From Stieleria tagensis (GTDB lineage: Bacteria > Planctomycetota > Planctomycetia > Pirellulales > Pirellulaceae): a stretch of 40,555 bases of DNA. A model generated the notes under the pieces. It saw only the letters and a list, made by a program, of their open reading frames with translations, made no database searches and was not told where the DNA came from. How positions within the stretch are numbered: the stretch's first letter is position 1; every line of letters begins with the position of its first letter. This document shows positions 8,674-19,782 of the stretch, piece after piece. The position numbers were made by a program, and so were the translations under genes. The stretch is from positions 1-40,555 of the forward strand of contig NZ_JAMYFE010000056.1 in the NCBI RefSeq assembly GCF_024129865.1, read 5' to 3'.

Positions 8674-8691
8674 GCGACCTCCATTTCGGTT
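8669..8691. repeat. 23-bp direct repeat, copy 2 (end of hsdS)
   Basis: Partner of 7899-7921 with one mismatch. It covers the last codons of hsdS, the stop and the ATG of the next gene. See the other copy for the interpretation as a cassette junction. Confidence 0.85.
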
Positions 8692-10012
8692 TCGAGTCGG
8701 GCATCGGAGGAAGGACGCTTCCAGCCACGAACGTCGATCTTGCCGGTGACGGCGGCGGAGATGAGTGCGGTGCGGCGTTCTTGGAGAAGTTCGACTGCCT
8801 CGGAAGCATGTGACTCAATCCTGTCGAACTTCTCTGAGATCGTATCAAGATGCGAGACTATCTCATCCTGCTCGTATTTCGGCGGACATGGGAAGCGATA
8901 CTTCCGAAGTTGTTCGCCAGTGAGATGTGGGATTGTTGCCGTCCCGCCCGCGAGTACCCAGTCAGTTTCAATGACGAATCGCATGCAGTAGTAGAAGAAT
9001 CTTGGGTTCTCAACATCTGGATCAAGTGGTCTTAGTCGGTGCAGCGCTTTTTGAAAGCCACACCGTTCAAGCTCATCTTGCCAAATAGCAGTTTGTCCAA
9101 TTCCTGCACCACCTTCGCAGATCAAAAGGTCGCCTTTCTTGACGCTGAAGCGCTCAAACTCGTGGGGCGTGATGTCCATGGTCGGAAGAGACTCGACATT
9201 GATCGAATCCCAATTCACATCTGCGTTGCGAAGATAGACGGTTGGGTGCAATCCAGTGAGCTTGTTCTCGTCGTACATCTTTCCGAGAACTGCGTCGTAG
9301 CGAGCGTAAACGGGCGGTGTCCGCCAATGTTCAGGGATGTCTCCGACCCACTCGACGCCGGAATCTCGCAGGGGGGCGTCGGGGTTCAAGCCTTTGGTGA
9401 CCGCATGACTGATGACGGCCTGACGTTTCTCCCCGAGCAAGGCGATGAGCTGCTGCTGCTTCTCAATCAACGCATCAATCTTCGCCGTCTCGTAGTCCAG
9501 GAACGCCGCGATCTGCTTTTGTTCTTCCAGAGGCGGAGCGGGCATCGTCACCTTTGAGAAGGTGTCGGCCCGAACGACTTTGCGGAGTCCGGTGTAGAAC
9601 GGACGGAGCCCCTTGAACGAGTCCAAGTGCAGGAAATAGTAAGAAGCGTATTCAGGCACGCACGACGGCAATGCTCGGTAGACGCTGTATGCGCCGGTAA
9701 TCATTCCGTGATCGTAGGCGATGCCGATTGTTCGCGGAGTTTCATCAATGTCGAACAGGCAGAAAACCAAGTCGCCCGGTTGAACAATCTGATAGTTGTC
9801 GAACTCGGCTGGCAGTTTGCCGCCTTCATCCATGTCTCGAACGATAACGCCACCAAGCGTCAATGAAAGCAACGAGTAGTCGGCTGAGGCTCTTCCGACT
9901 TTACTCTTTTGCAGCGTGAACATTGTCTTCGTTCGGCGTACATTCCAATGATCTGGAAGTTCGCCCAACCAATCGTCGTCGGCTTGTTGGTAGTTTTCGT
10001 ATCGCCGCAATC

Positions 10013-10016
<4 letters not shown>
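8670..10016 (-). CDS. hsdS: Type I restriction-modification specificity subunit (HsdS)
   Basis: The 448-residue DNA-recognition subunit that would direct both methylation and cleavage to a bipartite target. It has the usual two-fold plan: target recognition domain 1 at about 20-160, a conserved helical spacer at about 161-205 ([21 protein letters not shown]), domain 2 starting with GDIPEHW near 225 and ending near 385, then a second helical repeat (EQDEIVSHL to the C-terminus, TGKIDVRGW). Its start overlaps the hsdM stop as ATGA (10013-10016) and its stop overlaps the next ATG, so hsdM, hsdS and the orphan gene form a coupled operon. The target sequence cannot be predicted by eye. Confidence 0.94.
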
Positions 10017-12424
<2,408 letters not shown>

Positions 12425-12702
12425 GAAACGTCTTGTTCCAAAGGTCGAGCATCACGGAAGCACATCTTGGGCAAACCAGCTCGTTTGAAATTGCCCCGAC
12501 CCGTCTTTTATCGGACCGATTATCGCCTCCAACGTCCCGGCTGTCACCCCATCCAAAACCGTGCAACTAAAACAGGATGATCGGCCTTCCACGGTGCAGA
12601 AGGATGGTCCGCGATCGTTCTTGGTGAGGGAGCTTTCAACTGTTCGCCAATCGTTAGCACCCTGGTTGCGCTTCTATCATTGGCCTGTTGCGGGCAGCCG
12701 AT

Positions 12703-12960
12703 TTAAGCGAAACGGTCTGCGTACAGATGCCCCACTGCGTCCTGGATGGCTAGGTTGAAAGGAAGCGTGAACTCTTCCATCGTGTCGTTCCCGAAACCAA
12801 TCAATTGCGCCACGGTGAAATGACCGGCGTCGACTAATTCGTCGAACTGCTCCCAAAACAATGCTGTCTGTTCCAAAACGAGTGCATCGCCATTGGCATC
12901 CATCAACGTCCGCTTGGATGGTTTCATCCACACATCAATTTGTTCGTTTGTCCAAGTCAT
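12703..12960 (-). CDS. Small acidic hypothetical protein
   Basis: An 85-residue protein of unknown function starting MTWTNEQIDVW. It is acidic and helical in appearance, with no membrane segment and no Cys pair. I prefer the ATG at 12960 over a TTG at 12999, as the extra 13 residues look like translated leader. It is the last gene of the minus-strand cluster that begins at 19630, 42 bp after the stop of the basic 120-residue ORF. The balanced composition and lack of a better overlapping frame favour a real gene. The 12425-12702 gap to hsdM holds no gene that I can support. Confidence 0.55.
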   Translation of the reverse strand: MTWTNEQIDVWMKPSKRTLMDANGDALVLEQTALFWEQFDELVDAGHFTVAQLIGFGNDTMEEFTLPFNLAIQDAVGHLYADRFA

Positions 12961-13002
12961 TGCATCACCATGGTAACAAAGAATGTTCGTGTCGCGCAAG
13001 CT

Positions 13003-13365
13003 TTATCGCCCACGGCCATTCTGCGATTGGCTGCGTTTCGCGGCCTGTCGTCGGAACTGCTCTTTCACCGGTCGCTTTCGATAGGGCCGGACGTTGGGCA
13101 ACTTGGTGACGTCGACGCCTTTCATTGCGACACTTCGACGCTTTGCGCCGCGAACGCTTCTGGCTCCGTGCGGTGTCAGCGTCAAGCTCGGCTTGGACAA
13201 CGTTGGCTTCAACCGATCTCGACTGCCCGATTGAAAGTGTTCTTTCGCTTTCGGTAACCGGTGTGACTTTAGAAAAGCAGCTTTCAACTTGAACCGGGGC
13301 TTCCGGGCGATTGAGTTGAAACCGTATCGCAGGCGGATTGACTTGAGGCGATGTTTGACGGACAT
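13003..13365 (-). CDS. Small very basic hypothetical protein
   Basis: A 120-residue, Lys/Arg-rich protein (for example RLKSIRLRYGF, GAKRRS, PYRKRPVKEQFRR) with few acidic residues, so nucleic-acid binding is possible. No domain is recognised. The start is supported by a GGAG box about eight bases before the ATG. It lies 36 bp after the excisionase-like gene on the same strand, consistent with one transcript. Low-complexity basic composition also occurs in false ORFs of GC-rich DNA, so its reality is moderately sure. Confidence 0.5.
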   Translation of the reverse strand: MSVKHRLKSIRLRYGFNSIARKPRFKLKAAFLKSHRLPKAKEHFQSGSRDRLKPTLSKPSLTLTPHGARSVRGAKRRSVAMKGVDVTKLPNVRPYRKRPVKEQFRRQAAKRSQSQNGRGR

Positions 13366-13401
13366 CGGTTCTCCAAGGGCTAGCGGAGGGGAATTTGACG
13401 A

Positions 13402-13602
13402 CTAAAAGTGCTTGCTGTTACTCGATGGCAGCTTGACCGCATCATGGCGACGTTCTTCCAAGAACTGTTCCAAATCGGATTCCAGAACTCGGCGGCACGT
13501 TCCAATCAAGATCGAAGGCAGATCACCTTTTGCCGCCATCGCATAAACCTTGCTCTTGCTGATCTTGAGACGCTCACTCACTTCTTTGATGGTTAATAGC
13601 AT
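13402..13602 (-). CDS. Excisionase/AlpA-like helix-turn-helix protein
   Basis: A 66-residue DNA-binding protein of the MerR-like excisionase type (HTH_17 style). The pattern LTIKEVSERLKISKSKVYAM at 3-22 is the helix-turn-helix, and LPSILIGTCRRVLESDLEQFLEER is the wing with the conserved arginine and following helix. GGAG lies eight bases upstream of the ATG. Such proteins act as recombination directionality factors for integrative elements, or as small regulators. It is 12 bp after the preceding membrane protein gene and about 12 kb from the integrase, so a role in excision is plausible but not shown. Confidence 0.82.
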   Translation of the reverse strand: MLLTIKEVSERLKISKSKVYAMAAKGDLPSILIGTCRRVLESDLEQFLEERRHDAVKLPSSNSKHF

Positions 13603-13614
13603 GGATCGCTCCGT

Positions 13615-14370
13615 TCAATGGCTAAGGTCCAGGTCCATTCCTTCCGATGGCCCAAGGCCGCTCCTGTTGCTCGATGTTTCCGTGGTCAAACGGATCGCGG
13701 TGTTGAAAACCATGGTCAGCATCTCGCCTTGCTTCGAATCTGCGCCCGCAATGGCGATCGATCGGAACCCCGTGGCACTGCTGGGGTCCGAAACCCTTTG
13801 CTGCGATATTCCGCTTTCGATCACCAAGTCGATCACCTTGGCGTGCTTCAAATGGGACTTGGGGTACCGCCGCTGCGCCGGATTTGGCGGTGCATCAGAC
13901 AGCTGTTCCAACCTCGCCTCCGCATCGCGATCCTCACCCAACATGGTTCGCAACAAGACGGCGTCTCGACCCTCGCCCCTGCCGACTCTCAATCCGCGAT
14001 CATAGAACCACGATCGAAATCCAACCGCGTCGGCCGTGGCGATAAATTTCAGGTTGTGCGCGAACAAGGTCGAAGCGAAGCTTCTTGGTAGAAACATCTC
14101 CGCGCTTGAGACCAACAGGGGAACAACGATTCCGACTCCGGCCAGCCACATCACGAATCGAACCAGTGGCTCTTGGTCGTCGGGGATCGCCATCCATATC
14201 CGAAACATGGCATAGATTGCGGCTGGAATCACGCAGACTTTCGTGGCAAGAATCCCCCGATCGAATGAACGCCAGTCGGCGATTCGCACCGAAACCCTTG
14301 CGCAGCGATTTTCTTCGTCAAAGTACAACGGCGGCCATGGCGGCAGGCCAGGATCAATGTATCGTTGCAT
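13615..14370 (-). CDS. Two-pass membrane protein, unknown function
   Basis: A 251-residue protein starting MQRYIDPGLPPWPP. Two hydrophobic segments lie at about 40-62 and 70-93, followed by a cytoplasmic-looking charged C-terminal half with a DRGLRVGRGEGRDAV stretch and a Ser/Thr-rich tail. I chose the internal ATG at 14370; the longer reading from a TTG at 14487 adds a composition-biased leader. It is the last membrane gene before the excisionase-like gene and follows the vWA lipoprotein gene by 123 bp. No family is recognised. Confidence 0.6.
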   Translation of the reverse strand: MQRYIDPGLPPWPPLYFDEENRCARVSVRIADWRSFDRGILATKVCVIPAAIYAMFRIWMAIPDDQEPLVRFVMWLAGVGIVVPLLVSSAEMFLPRSFASTLFAHNLKFIATADAVGFRSWFYDRGLRVGRGEGRDAVLLRTMLGEDRDAEARLEQLSDAPPNPAQRRYPKSHLKHAKVIDLVIESGISQQRVSDPSSATGFRSIAIAGADSKQGEMLTMVFNTAIRLTTETSSNRSGLGPSEGMDLDLSH

Positions 14371-14493
14371 CTTGGGTTCTGCGGAGTGAGAGGGACTTGA
14401 AAAGCCAACGTGGACGGCGTGGATGGGATGATTGGTAGTCGATTTGCAACTGGCAGGGGATTCCGGAATGAGAAACAGATGGACCAAGCCGAA

Positions 14494-15198
14494 CTAGAAT
14501 CGCGGTAGCTCCGGGCTCGTCACCAACGCGTTGTTAATCACAAACTGACCGGGCTCAAATCCGGAACGCTCCAGAATGGTCTTCCAGCGAGACACTTCAT
14601 CATTGGCGACAAAGTACAACGCCAAGTTTCCGCCGCGTTCTCGATAGTGGGTCAGTGAGTCGATCATCCGATACCCCTCCTTGGACTTCGTCGGAAGGTT
14701 TGACTCGCTGTCTCGCATGTCACTCAACAACACGGTGACGACTTTGGTGTCGGCCGCGACATCAGGCATTGCGTTGATGTAGTCAATCGTCGTTCGAGTG
14801 GCGACGTAAACCGGGGAGCGATCCGGTTTGGAGTGGGCTTTCAAAAAACCCGACATCTCCTCCGGCGAACGGAAACGATGTCGCAATTCCTCGGGCGTCC
14901 CTTCGAACAGCAACACATCGTCGTTGCCACTCATTTGCGACAATACGATTTTGCAGTCCCCACCGAAACTTTGGTCGGTGAAGTCTGCCATCATTCCCAG
15001 GATCAAGGGATACGCCCGCTTGGTCAGGTCGTCGGCAAAACTGCCACTCAGATCGATCCCAATTGCTAAACAGGAATCCAGAGATTGTGTTTCAAAGACG
15101 GGCCGGAGCGGAGTCTCGCTCTTTTTCAGGCAACCGGAAAAGCAGAGCAGCAGTCCAATCAATGCTGGGACCGGTAAAAGATGGATAGCGTTTTTCAT
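14494..15198 (-). CDS. vWA-domain lipoprotein (short)
   Basis: A 234-residue predicted lipoprotein. Residues 1-23 form a signal peptide ending in the lipobox F-S-G-C with the lipidated Cys at 23. A von Willebrand A-like fold follows at about 43-220: the MIDAS motif DLSGS is at 49-53, and VVTVLLSDMRDSE near 145 fits the later metal-site strand. It would bind a divalent metal and a partner protein in the periplasm. Start at ATG 15198 with GAGG upstream; a TTG nine bases earlier is less likely. It lies 25 bp after the four-segment membrane protein gene, with which it may form a complex. It is one of two vWA lipoproteins in this cluster. Confidence 0.78.
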   Translation of the reverse strand: MKNAIHLLPVPALIGLLLCFSGCLKKSETPLRPVFETQSLDSCLAIGIDLSGSFADDLTKRAYPLILGMMADFTDQSFGGDCKIVLSQMSGNDDVLLFEGTPEELRHRFRSPEEMSGFLKAHSKPDRSPVYVATRTTIDYINAMPDVAADTKVVTVLLSDMRDSESNLPTKSKEGYRMIDSLTHYRERGGNLALYFVANDEVSRWKTILERSGFEPGQFVINNALVTSPELPRF

Positions 15199-15223
15199 GA
15201 TCAACAAACCTCATTAAGGGAGT

Positions 15224-15835
15224 TCACGATTCGTGGTACGACTGGTGGAGCGCCCCGAAGGCGGCAACTCCCGCTGCGTAGAGTGCAGTACAGGCGATCG
15301 GCACGTAGCCCGATGTTTCGGTCCAACCGTTGTTCCTGGCGGCAAGGCCGCAATAAAAAACAAACGCGTCAGCGGACAAGATGATCACGGCGATGGCTGC
15401 GAACAGGTAAAAGACAATCGGGTTGCTCTTGCGTTGCTGCATCACCGTGCCCAACCCCTTCGATTCCGAGATCACCCGAATCCAAATGAGAGTCACGGCG
15501 ATAAACAAAAGTACACTGGCGAGATGGCTAAGATCCAAATCGGAGTAGCCCTGATAGGACTCCAGCAGCTCAAATCCAGGGAATGGGAGCCGAGACAATC
15601 TGGTTCGCATGACGGGGACAAGTTCCCGAATGCCTTGCGCTGCTACCGCAAAAACCACGGTAAACAAAATCGGAGCGATCAACAGCATCAGGATCCAGAA
15701 TCGAACGGCCTCACCAAATGAGTGACGGCGGCGCACTCTGGTACTTTTGGTGCGATACGTAGCCGCTCCATTTCGTGAGGCACTAACGTCCTCAAACGTA
15801 TCCAGGTCTCGGCTGACTTTGCTTCGATCAAACAT
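15224..15835 (-). CDS. Four-segment integral membrane protein
   Basis: A 203-residue protein with a charged N-terminal tail (1-42, including RVRRRHSF) and hydrophobic segments at about 45-67, 102-122, 138-163 and 177-196. The ATG at 15835 has AAGG upstream and is preferred to a reading from 16081 that would run through the upstream gene in another frame. No family is recognised. It is in close order with the 287-residue gene (22 bp before) and the short vWA lipoprotein (25 bp after), so the three are probably co-expressed. Confidence 0.68.
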   Translation of the reverse strand: MFDRSKVSRDLDTFEDVSASRNGAATYRTKSTRVRRRHSFGEAVRFWILMLLIAPILFTVVFAVAAQGIRELVPVMRTRLSRLPFPGFELLESYQGYSDLDLSHLASVLLFIAVTLIWIRVISESKGLGTVMQQRKSNPIVFYLFAAIAVIILSADAFVFYCGLAARNNGWTETSGYVPIACTALYAAGVAAFGALHQSYHES

Positions 15836-15857
15836 TAAACGACCTTTGCGGTAAGAG

Positions 15858-16721
15858 TTACAGGGTTTGGGCAATGATCGCAGCAACGCCGTGCTTGCTT
15901 CTCCAGTGCTGCAGGGCTTGTTCAAGAATATGGATGACGACTTCGGGGCCGTTGCTACGGTCTTCACCCTTGATGACCATGCAAAGCTCGGCGATGTTGT
16001 CTTCGTAGACCACTTTGCCCGACGGTGGTCGCTTTGCAGTACTTTTGGCGTCCACTTCGTCGCGTCTGGCCTGGATGACATTTAGTGTGTGCGCATTGGC
16101 TTCGAATGACTTGGTGTTGAATGGTTCGTCCACCAAGGTCTGGCCAGTGGTATCTGAGATAGCCAAAGCTTTCGTCTTTCTGGCGGGCTTCGATTTAGCC
16201 GGCGCAAAATGGGACAGAATCTCCATTGCCGCTCGCTTGTCGATAATCTGTCCTTTTTCAGCTCGTTCGATCGCGATCTGCCCCGCCTCGTGCGGAGCGT
16301 TGGGCGTGCTCAGCAACATCAAGCCAACGGGGACGAACTGTCGACACAATCGTTGATTCAAAAGCAGTGGCTTTCGAAAACGCTTGAAAGCGTCGACGTA
16401 CTTGTACTGCTGGGAACGCGACATGTTGATTTCCTGTTCCATTGTCGCGATCTTCTCTTTCTTCTTCAGCTCCGGGGTTGCTGCATCAAAAATGAAGAGG
16501 AACCCACCGGTGCGCAAGCACTGCTGCGTCTTACCCATGCGAATGTGGTCGGCAATCGAAATCGATAGCTGTTCGATGATCGCCAAATTAACATTTGTCA
16601 CAGTTTCTACTTCCGCGAGAATTTCCTGCTCGTTGGCGTTGGTCAACCAATGGAAGAACTGATTGCTGGTGTCATCTGACATCAGTCCATGCATCAATGG
16701 ATGGAGTGGGCTGTTCATCAT
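15858..16721 (-). CDS. Cytosolic helical protein, weakly DUF3102-like
   Basis: A 287-residue soluble protein. The middle (about 45-130) has a pattern (long helix, CLRTGGFLFIFDAA, then SRSQQYKYVDAFKRF) reminiscent of DUF3102/plasmid-type proteins in which a helix-turn-helix follows a helical region; this match is weak and from memory. The C-terminal part has a Lys/Pro-rich linker (PAKSKPARKTK) and a conserved-looking helical end. Start ATG 16721 has GAGGATT directly upstream. It may be a DNA-binding or regulatory component of the surrounding membrane/vWA cluster. Function unknown. Confidence 0.65.
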   Translation of the reverse strand: MMNSPLHPLMHGLMSDDTSNQFFHWLTNANEQEILAEVETVTNVNLAIIEQLSISIADHIRMGKTQQCLRTGGFLFIFDAATPELKKKEKIATMEQEINMSRSQQYKYVDAFKRFRKPLLLNQRLCRQFVPVGLMLLSTPNAPHEAGQIAIERAEKGQIIDKRAAMEILSHFAPAKSKPARKTKALAISDTTGQTLVDEPFNTKSFEANAHTLNVIQARRDEVDAKSTAKRPPSGKVVYEDNIAELCMVIKGEDRSNGPEVVIHILEQALQHWRSKHGVAAIIAQTL

Positions 16722-16794
16722 TCAATCCTCGAACCGTTGTGCTATCGATGTGCAATTCCTCTGAACCTTCCGTGAGCAATGGTGGCATCCTGCT

Positions 16795-16823
16795 TGCTGG
16801 AACAGCTTCCGGCTGTCCCAGCA
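16795..16823 (-). terminator. Strong hairpin after the long vWA lipoprotein gene
   Basis: TGCTGGAACAGC (16795-16806), loop TTCCG and GCTGTCCCAGCA (16812-16823) form a 12-bp stem with a single A/C mismatch. It lies 24 bp beyond the stop of the minus-strand gene ending at 16847. No T-tract follows, so it may terminate, attenuate or stabilise the message between the two genes. Confidence 0.5.
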
Positions 16824-16846
16824 GATTTGTTCGCTTGGCGACAGAC

Positions 16847-18463
16847 TTATGGACTAAGCGGCATCTGCGTTGATTGTTCCGTCGCCACTTGACGGTGCTC
16901 TATCGATGGACTCGCTGCGACCGTTGGCGCACCGGGTAAACCGATCCGGCAAAGTTCAATGAACTGATCAAGCACTTTTGATGTGCCATCGACCAACTTC
17001 GCGCGGAAGGGCCGCGTCAGTTCACGAAGGGCCTTGCGATGCTCACCTTCCGCGCCGGTATGGACTGCCAAAAACCGTCGTGATGATCGCTCGGCCAACC
17101 ATTGATCGATCTCCGATTTGGCGACCTCGACTGTCAGTGAATCGTCTGCTGTAACCACATCTGTCATAAAGATCAGCAGCTCTCGGTCAGCCCGTGACGT
17201 GCGCTGGAACGTTTTGATTCCATCGCGAAGCATGGAAACAAAGGGTTCGTCTCCACCGTCCGCAGTCACGTCGCGAAAGAACGATCGGACGCTTTGATTT
17301 GCGACATCACCCGCTGGCGATGATGGAAGCACATCCGTCATTTCAAGTGCGACATCGGGGGCTGTTCGTCGTACCCGGACACCCAATCGCAACGACTGCA
17401 CAAGTCCCGGCACTTCGGAAACGATACGATTGAAAACGTTGCCGATGCTCGCCAGATTTGACGCCTGTGAACCGCTACCATCAACAACCAGCACGATCGT
17501 GACGGAAAGATCCTTCAACTGTTCAATTGACGCGCCAGCCATTTCAAACTGATACGCCATCGATCCCTTTCGCTGAAAGCTGGCCACGGCAGGTATCACG
17601 TCGACTTTCTTTGGCTCAGGCCGCTTCGTCGGGATGGCGATGATGACTGGCGTCGTCGCTTCTCGCATCACTGGCAGCGGCGATTCCGTTCGCTTCGGAT
17701 CCGGTAAAAACGGTTCTTTGAATGAGCAAGCGAGATTCACGTCGGTCGTCAAGCGTGCTAATTGACCGTTCAGCTCACGAAACCAGCTTTGGTAGAACTC
17801 TTGAACGCGGACTTGATGCGTTGGATTCGATCCCCAGTCTTCTCGAACAGGAATCAAAGCCAACTCCGTGTCCGTTGAGAACGGCTTGGTTTTCCAAGGG
17901 CTCTGTGGATGACCGATCAATCCAACGTCGGGATATCGATCTTCGACCATGTCGAACGTCGGATTGTCCGGATTCCGATAGACAGCGTCGCCGACCAAGA
18001 CAATTCTTAACGGAAGCTCGGTGCGTCGATTCTTTTCGATGCACATTGGGATTTCCGTAATCCGCAGCGAGACGGAGGATCGGTCGGCCGGATCCTGAGC
18101 AAAAAACTTTTTGATTGCCAGATAGCTCGCTCCAAACACCGGGTTCCGCTTGCGAACTTTTGCCGGACCATACGGAACCGTTGCGGTGCCAACGATCCGC
18201 TGCTTCGAACAATCAAAGATTGTGATCACACTCTCGCCTGCCAAGCCGACCAGAGCCAGTTCTTTGACTTTTGCACCAAGCTGTCGAAAGACTTCAGCGT
18301 CAGCCGCGCCAACAAACATCCAGTATTCATACGGTTGGCCTTGGACAAGCGGCACCGTGGCAGCCTGAACTGAATCATCTGGTTCTTCGTTGCTGCCACA
18401 ACCTGGCAGCCATGAAACCGCTACCCAAATCAGCACCGACAGCAATTGTTTGGATTTGAACAT
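16847..18463 (-). CDS. vWA-domain lipoprotein (long)
   Basis: A 538-residue predicted lipoprotein. A signal peptide ends in the lipobox L-P-G-C with Cys22. The N-terminal 300 residues have no known domain and contain extended Pro-rich linkers (TKRPEPKKVDV). A von Willebrand A domain covers about 318-510: the MIDAS motif DGSGS is at 328-332 after the strand VTIVLVV, and LLIFMTDVVTADDS gives the later strand with its acidic residues. The protein would sit on the periplasmic face and bind a partner in a metal-dependent manner. Start ATG 18463 with AGAGG upstream. It follows the four-segment membrane protein gene by 27 bp. Together with the short vWA lipoprotein it suggests an envelope complex; function unknown. 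Confidence 0.78.
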   Translation of the reverse strand: MFKSKQLLSVLIWVAVSWLPGCGSNEEPDDSVQAATVPLVQGQPYEYWMFVGAADAEVFRQLGAKVKELALVGLAGESVITIFDCSKQRIVGTATVPYGPAKVRKRNPVFGASYLAIKKFFAQDPADRSSVSLRITEIPMCIEKNRRTELPLRIVLVGDAVYRNPDNPTFDMVEDRYPDVGLIGHPQSPWKTKPFSTDTELALIPVREDWGSNPTHQVRVQEFYQSWFRELNGQLARLTTDVNLACSFKEPFLPDPKRTESPLPVMREATTPVIIAIPTKRPEPKKVDVIPAVASFQRKGSMAYQFEMAGASIEQLKDLSVTIVLVVDGSGSQASNLASIGNVFNRIVSEVPGLVQSLRLGVRVRRTAPDVALEMTDVLPSSPAGDVANQSVRSFFRDVTADGGDEPFVSMLRDGIKTFQRTSRADRELLIFMTDVVTADDSLTVEVAKSEIDQWLAERSSRRFLAVHTGAEGEHRKALRELTRPFRAKLVDGTSKVLDQFIELCRIGLPGAPTVAASPSIEHRQVATEQSTQMPLSP

Positions 18464-18490
18464 CACCAAATACCTCTTGAGGGAATCGAA

Positions 18491-19630
18491 TCACGAAAGA
18501 TCGTTTAGACGCCGCTGCAGCTGACGGCGTTTTTTGTCGCTGCGTTGCCGTTTTGCAGCCGCGAAAATGATGTCGCGAAACACGCGACGATGCGCCTTGT
18601 GTCGTTTGATGCAGGCTCGAAGCACTGCCAGCGACGGCGTCGTCGCGAGCACGCATTCATCGACATGGTTAAATGCAGCCACAGCCGCCTGATTGACGGG
18701 CCGTTCACTTGCGGCACGTTCAAAGAGCATCAACACAAAAAATTTGATACCCTCGAGTATTGCAGCGGTAACAGCAGCCAGGCCGGTCATCGAGATAGCG
18801 GAGTACCACCAAGGATATTCCATGACATCGAAAGCACTAGGAGCTTCCCGGCTGGCGTCAGCAGCCCCAGACATGACGTATGCAAATGACAGCGTGACGG
18901 CAAGCAACACGGGTATGCCAATCGCCCCAAGGGCGACATAGAAGATCGATCTTCGACCGCGTTTCCAAAAGAACGAGATGAACTCGACCATACAAAGCAG
19001 TCCGAACACGGGTGCCACAGCAACCGCGAAAACAAGCTCCTGCGCAGGTTCGGTTGGGACGCCTAAACCTGATTCGGAGGGCGTTTCAAAAAAGGGACCT
19101 TCAACCACTACGGCCGATGCAGAGGTAAGCTCGGCATCTACGACCACATTCAGTCCAGCAACCAATGACAAGATGCTCAGAATGATTAATGCGATAGCTG
19201 GTGCGAACGACTTCTCTGCGCGAAATCGCCAGACGGACTTTTGCCCTGTTAAAGAATTGATCGCCTCAGCCTGCTCATCCCAGGATGTTGCAATGACCGA
19301 TAGCGATTTCCTGAAAGCATCACGTAGGTCCAACGCAGCTTGATGCTGCTCGGCAACCTTTGGACGCCCGAAGTAAAGAGCTTTGGCCAGCTGCTTCAAT
19401 TCCCTGCGGCCTCGCGATGTGAGATCAAGCGTTCCGAACACGCTGCTATTGGGTAGCCCGTGATCTTCCTCGAAGTAATCTCGAGCCCAACGTGTCAGTT
19501 TTCTCGCATCGTGCAGGCCCATTCGAAAAATCGGTTCTGTAAAACTCTCGAACCGCTTGTCATGCTGCAAGCGTTTGGTCATCTTGGTAGAGCCGTTCGA
19601 GGAGCCCCTGTGCGACTCGTGTCGATGCAT
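18491..19630 (-). CDS. Multi-pass membrane protein, unknown function
   Basis: A 379-residue protein with a cytoplasmic N-terminal part (1-138, helical and charged), hydrophobic segments at about 141-163, 199-222, 230-252 and 275-303, and a strongly basic C-terminus (RHKAHRRVF, KRQRSDKKRRQLQRR). The stretch between the first two segments (about 164-198) is polar and probably periplasmic. The start is well supported: a GGGGGA box lies five bases before the ATG. It is the first gene of the minus-strand cluster reaching down to 12.7 kb and is divergent from the HTH/FCD regulator, which may control it. No family is recognised. Confidence 0.7.
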   Translation of the reverse strand: MHRHESHRGSSNGSTKMTKRLQHDKRFESFTEPIFRMGLHDARKLTRWARDYFEEDHGLPNSSVFGTLDLTSRGRRELKQLAKALYFGRPKVAEQHQAALDLRDAFRKSLSVIATSWDEQAEAINSLTGQKSVWRFRAEKSFAPAIALIILSILSLVAGLNVVVDAELTSASAVVVEGPFFETPSESGLGVPTEPAQELVFAVAVAPVFGLLCMVEFISFFWKRGRRSIFYVALGAIGIPVLLAVTLSFAYVMSGAADASREAPSAFDVMEYPWWYSAISMTGLAAVTAAILEGIKFFVLMLFERAASERPVNQAAVAAFNHVDECVLATTPSLAVLRACIKRHKAHRRVFRDIIFAAAKRQRSDKKRRQLQRRLNDLS

Positions 19631-19782
19631 TGTTTCCCCCTTTTCAAACTGTGACGTTCTGAACTGATTCTGCGGATCACGCAGAAATTTCGAGGCTCAG
19701 TTCAATCAGTTACGAGAAACTTTGCTGTCCGGATTTGAGCCAATTTCAGATGGTCATCGATCAACACCTAGCAGGACGATAA
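19631..19782. promoter_or_regulatory. Divergent promoter region with a nested palindrome
   Basis: The 152-bp space between the divergent membrane-protein and regulator genes holds two nested inverted repeats: inner TTCTGCG (19668-19674) with CGCAGAA (19680-19686) around GATCA, and outer GAACTGA (19661-19667) with TCAGTTC (19697-19703). Both pairs are perfect. This is the expected place and form of an operator for the adjacent HTH regulator, controlling both directions. Confidence 0.68.
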
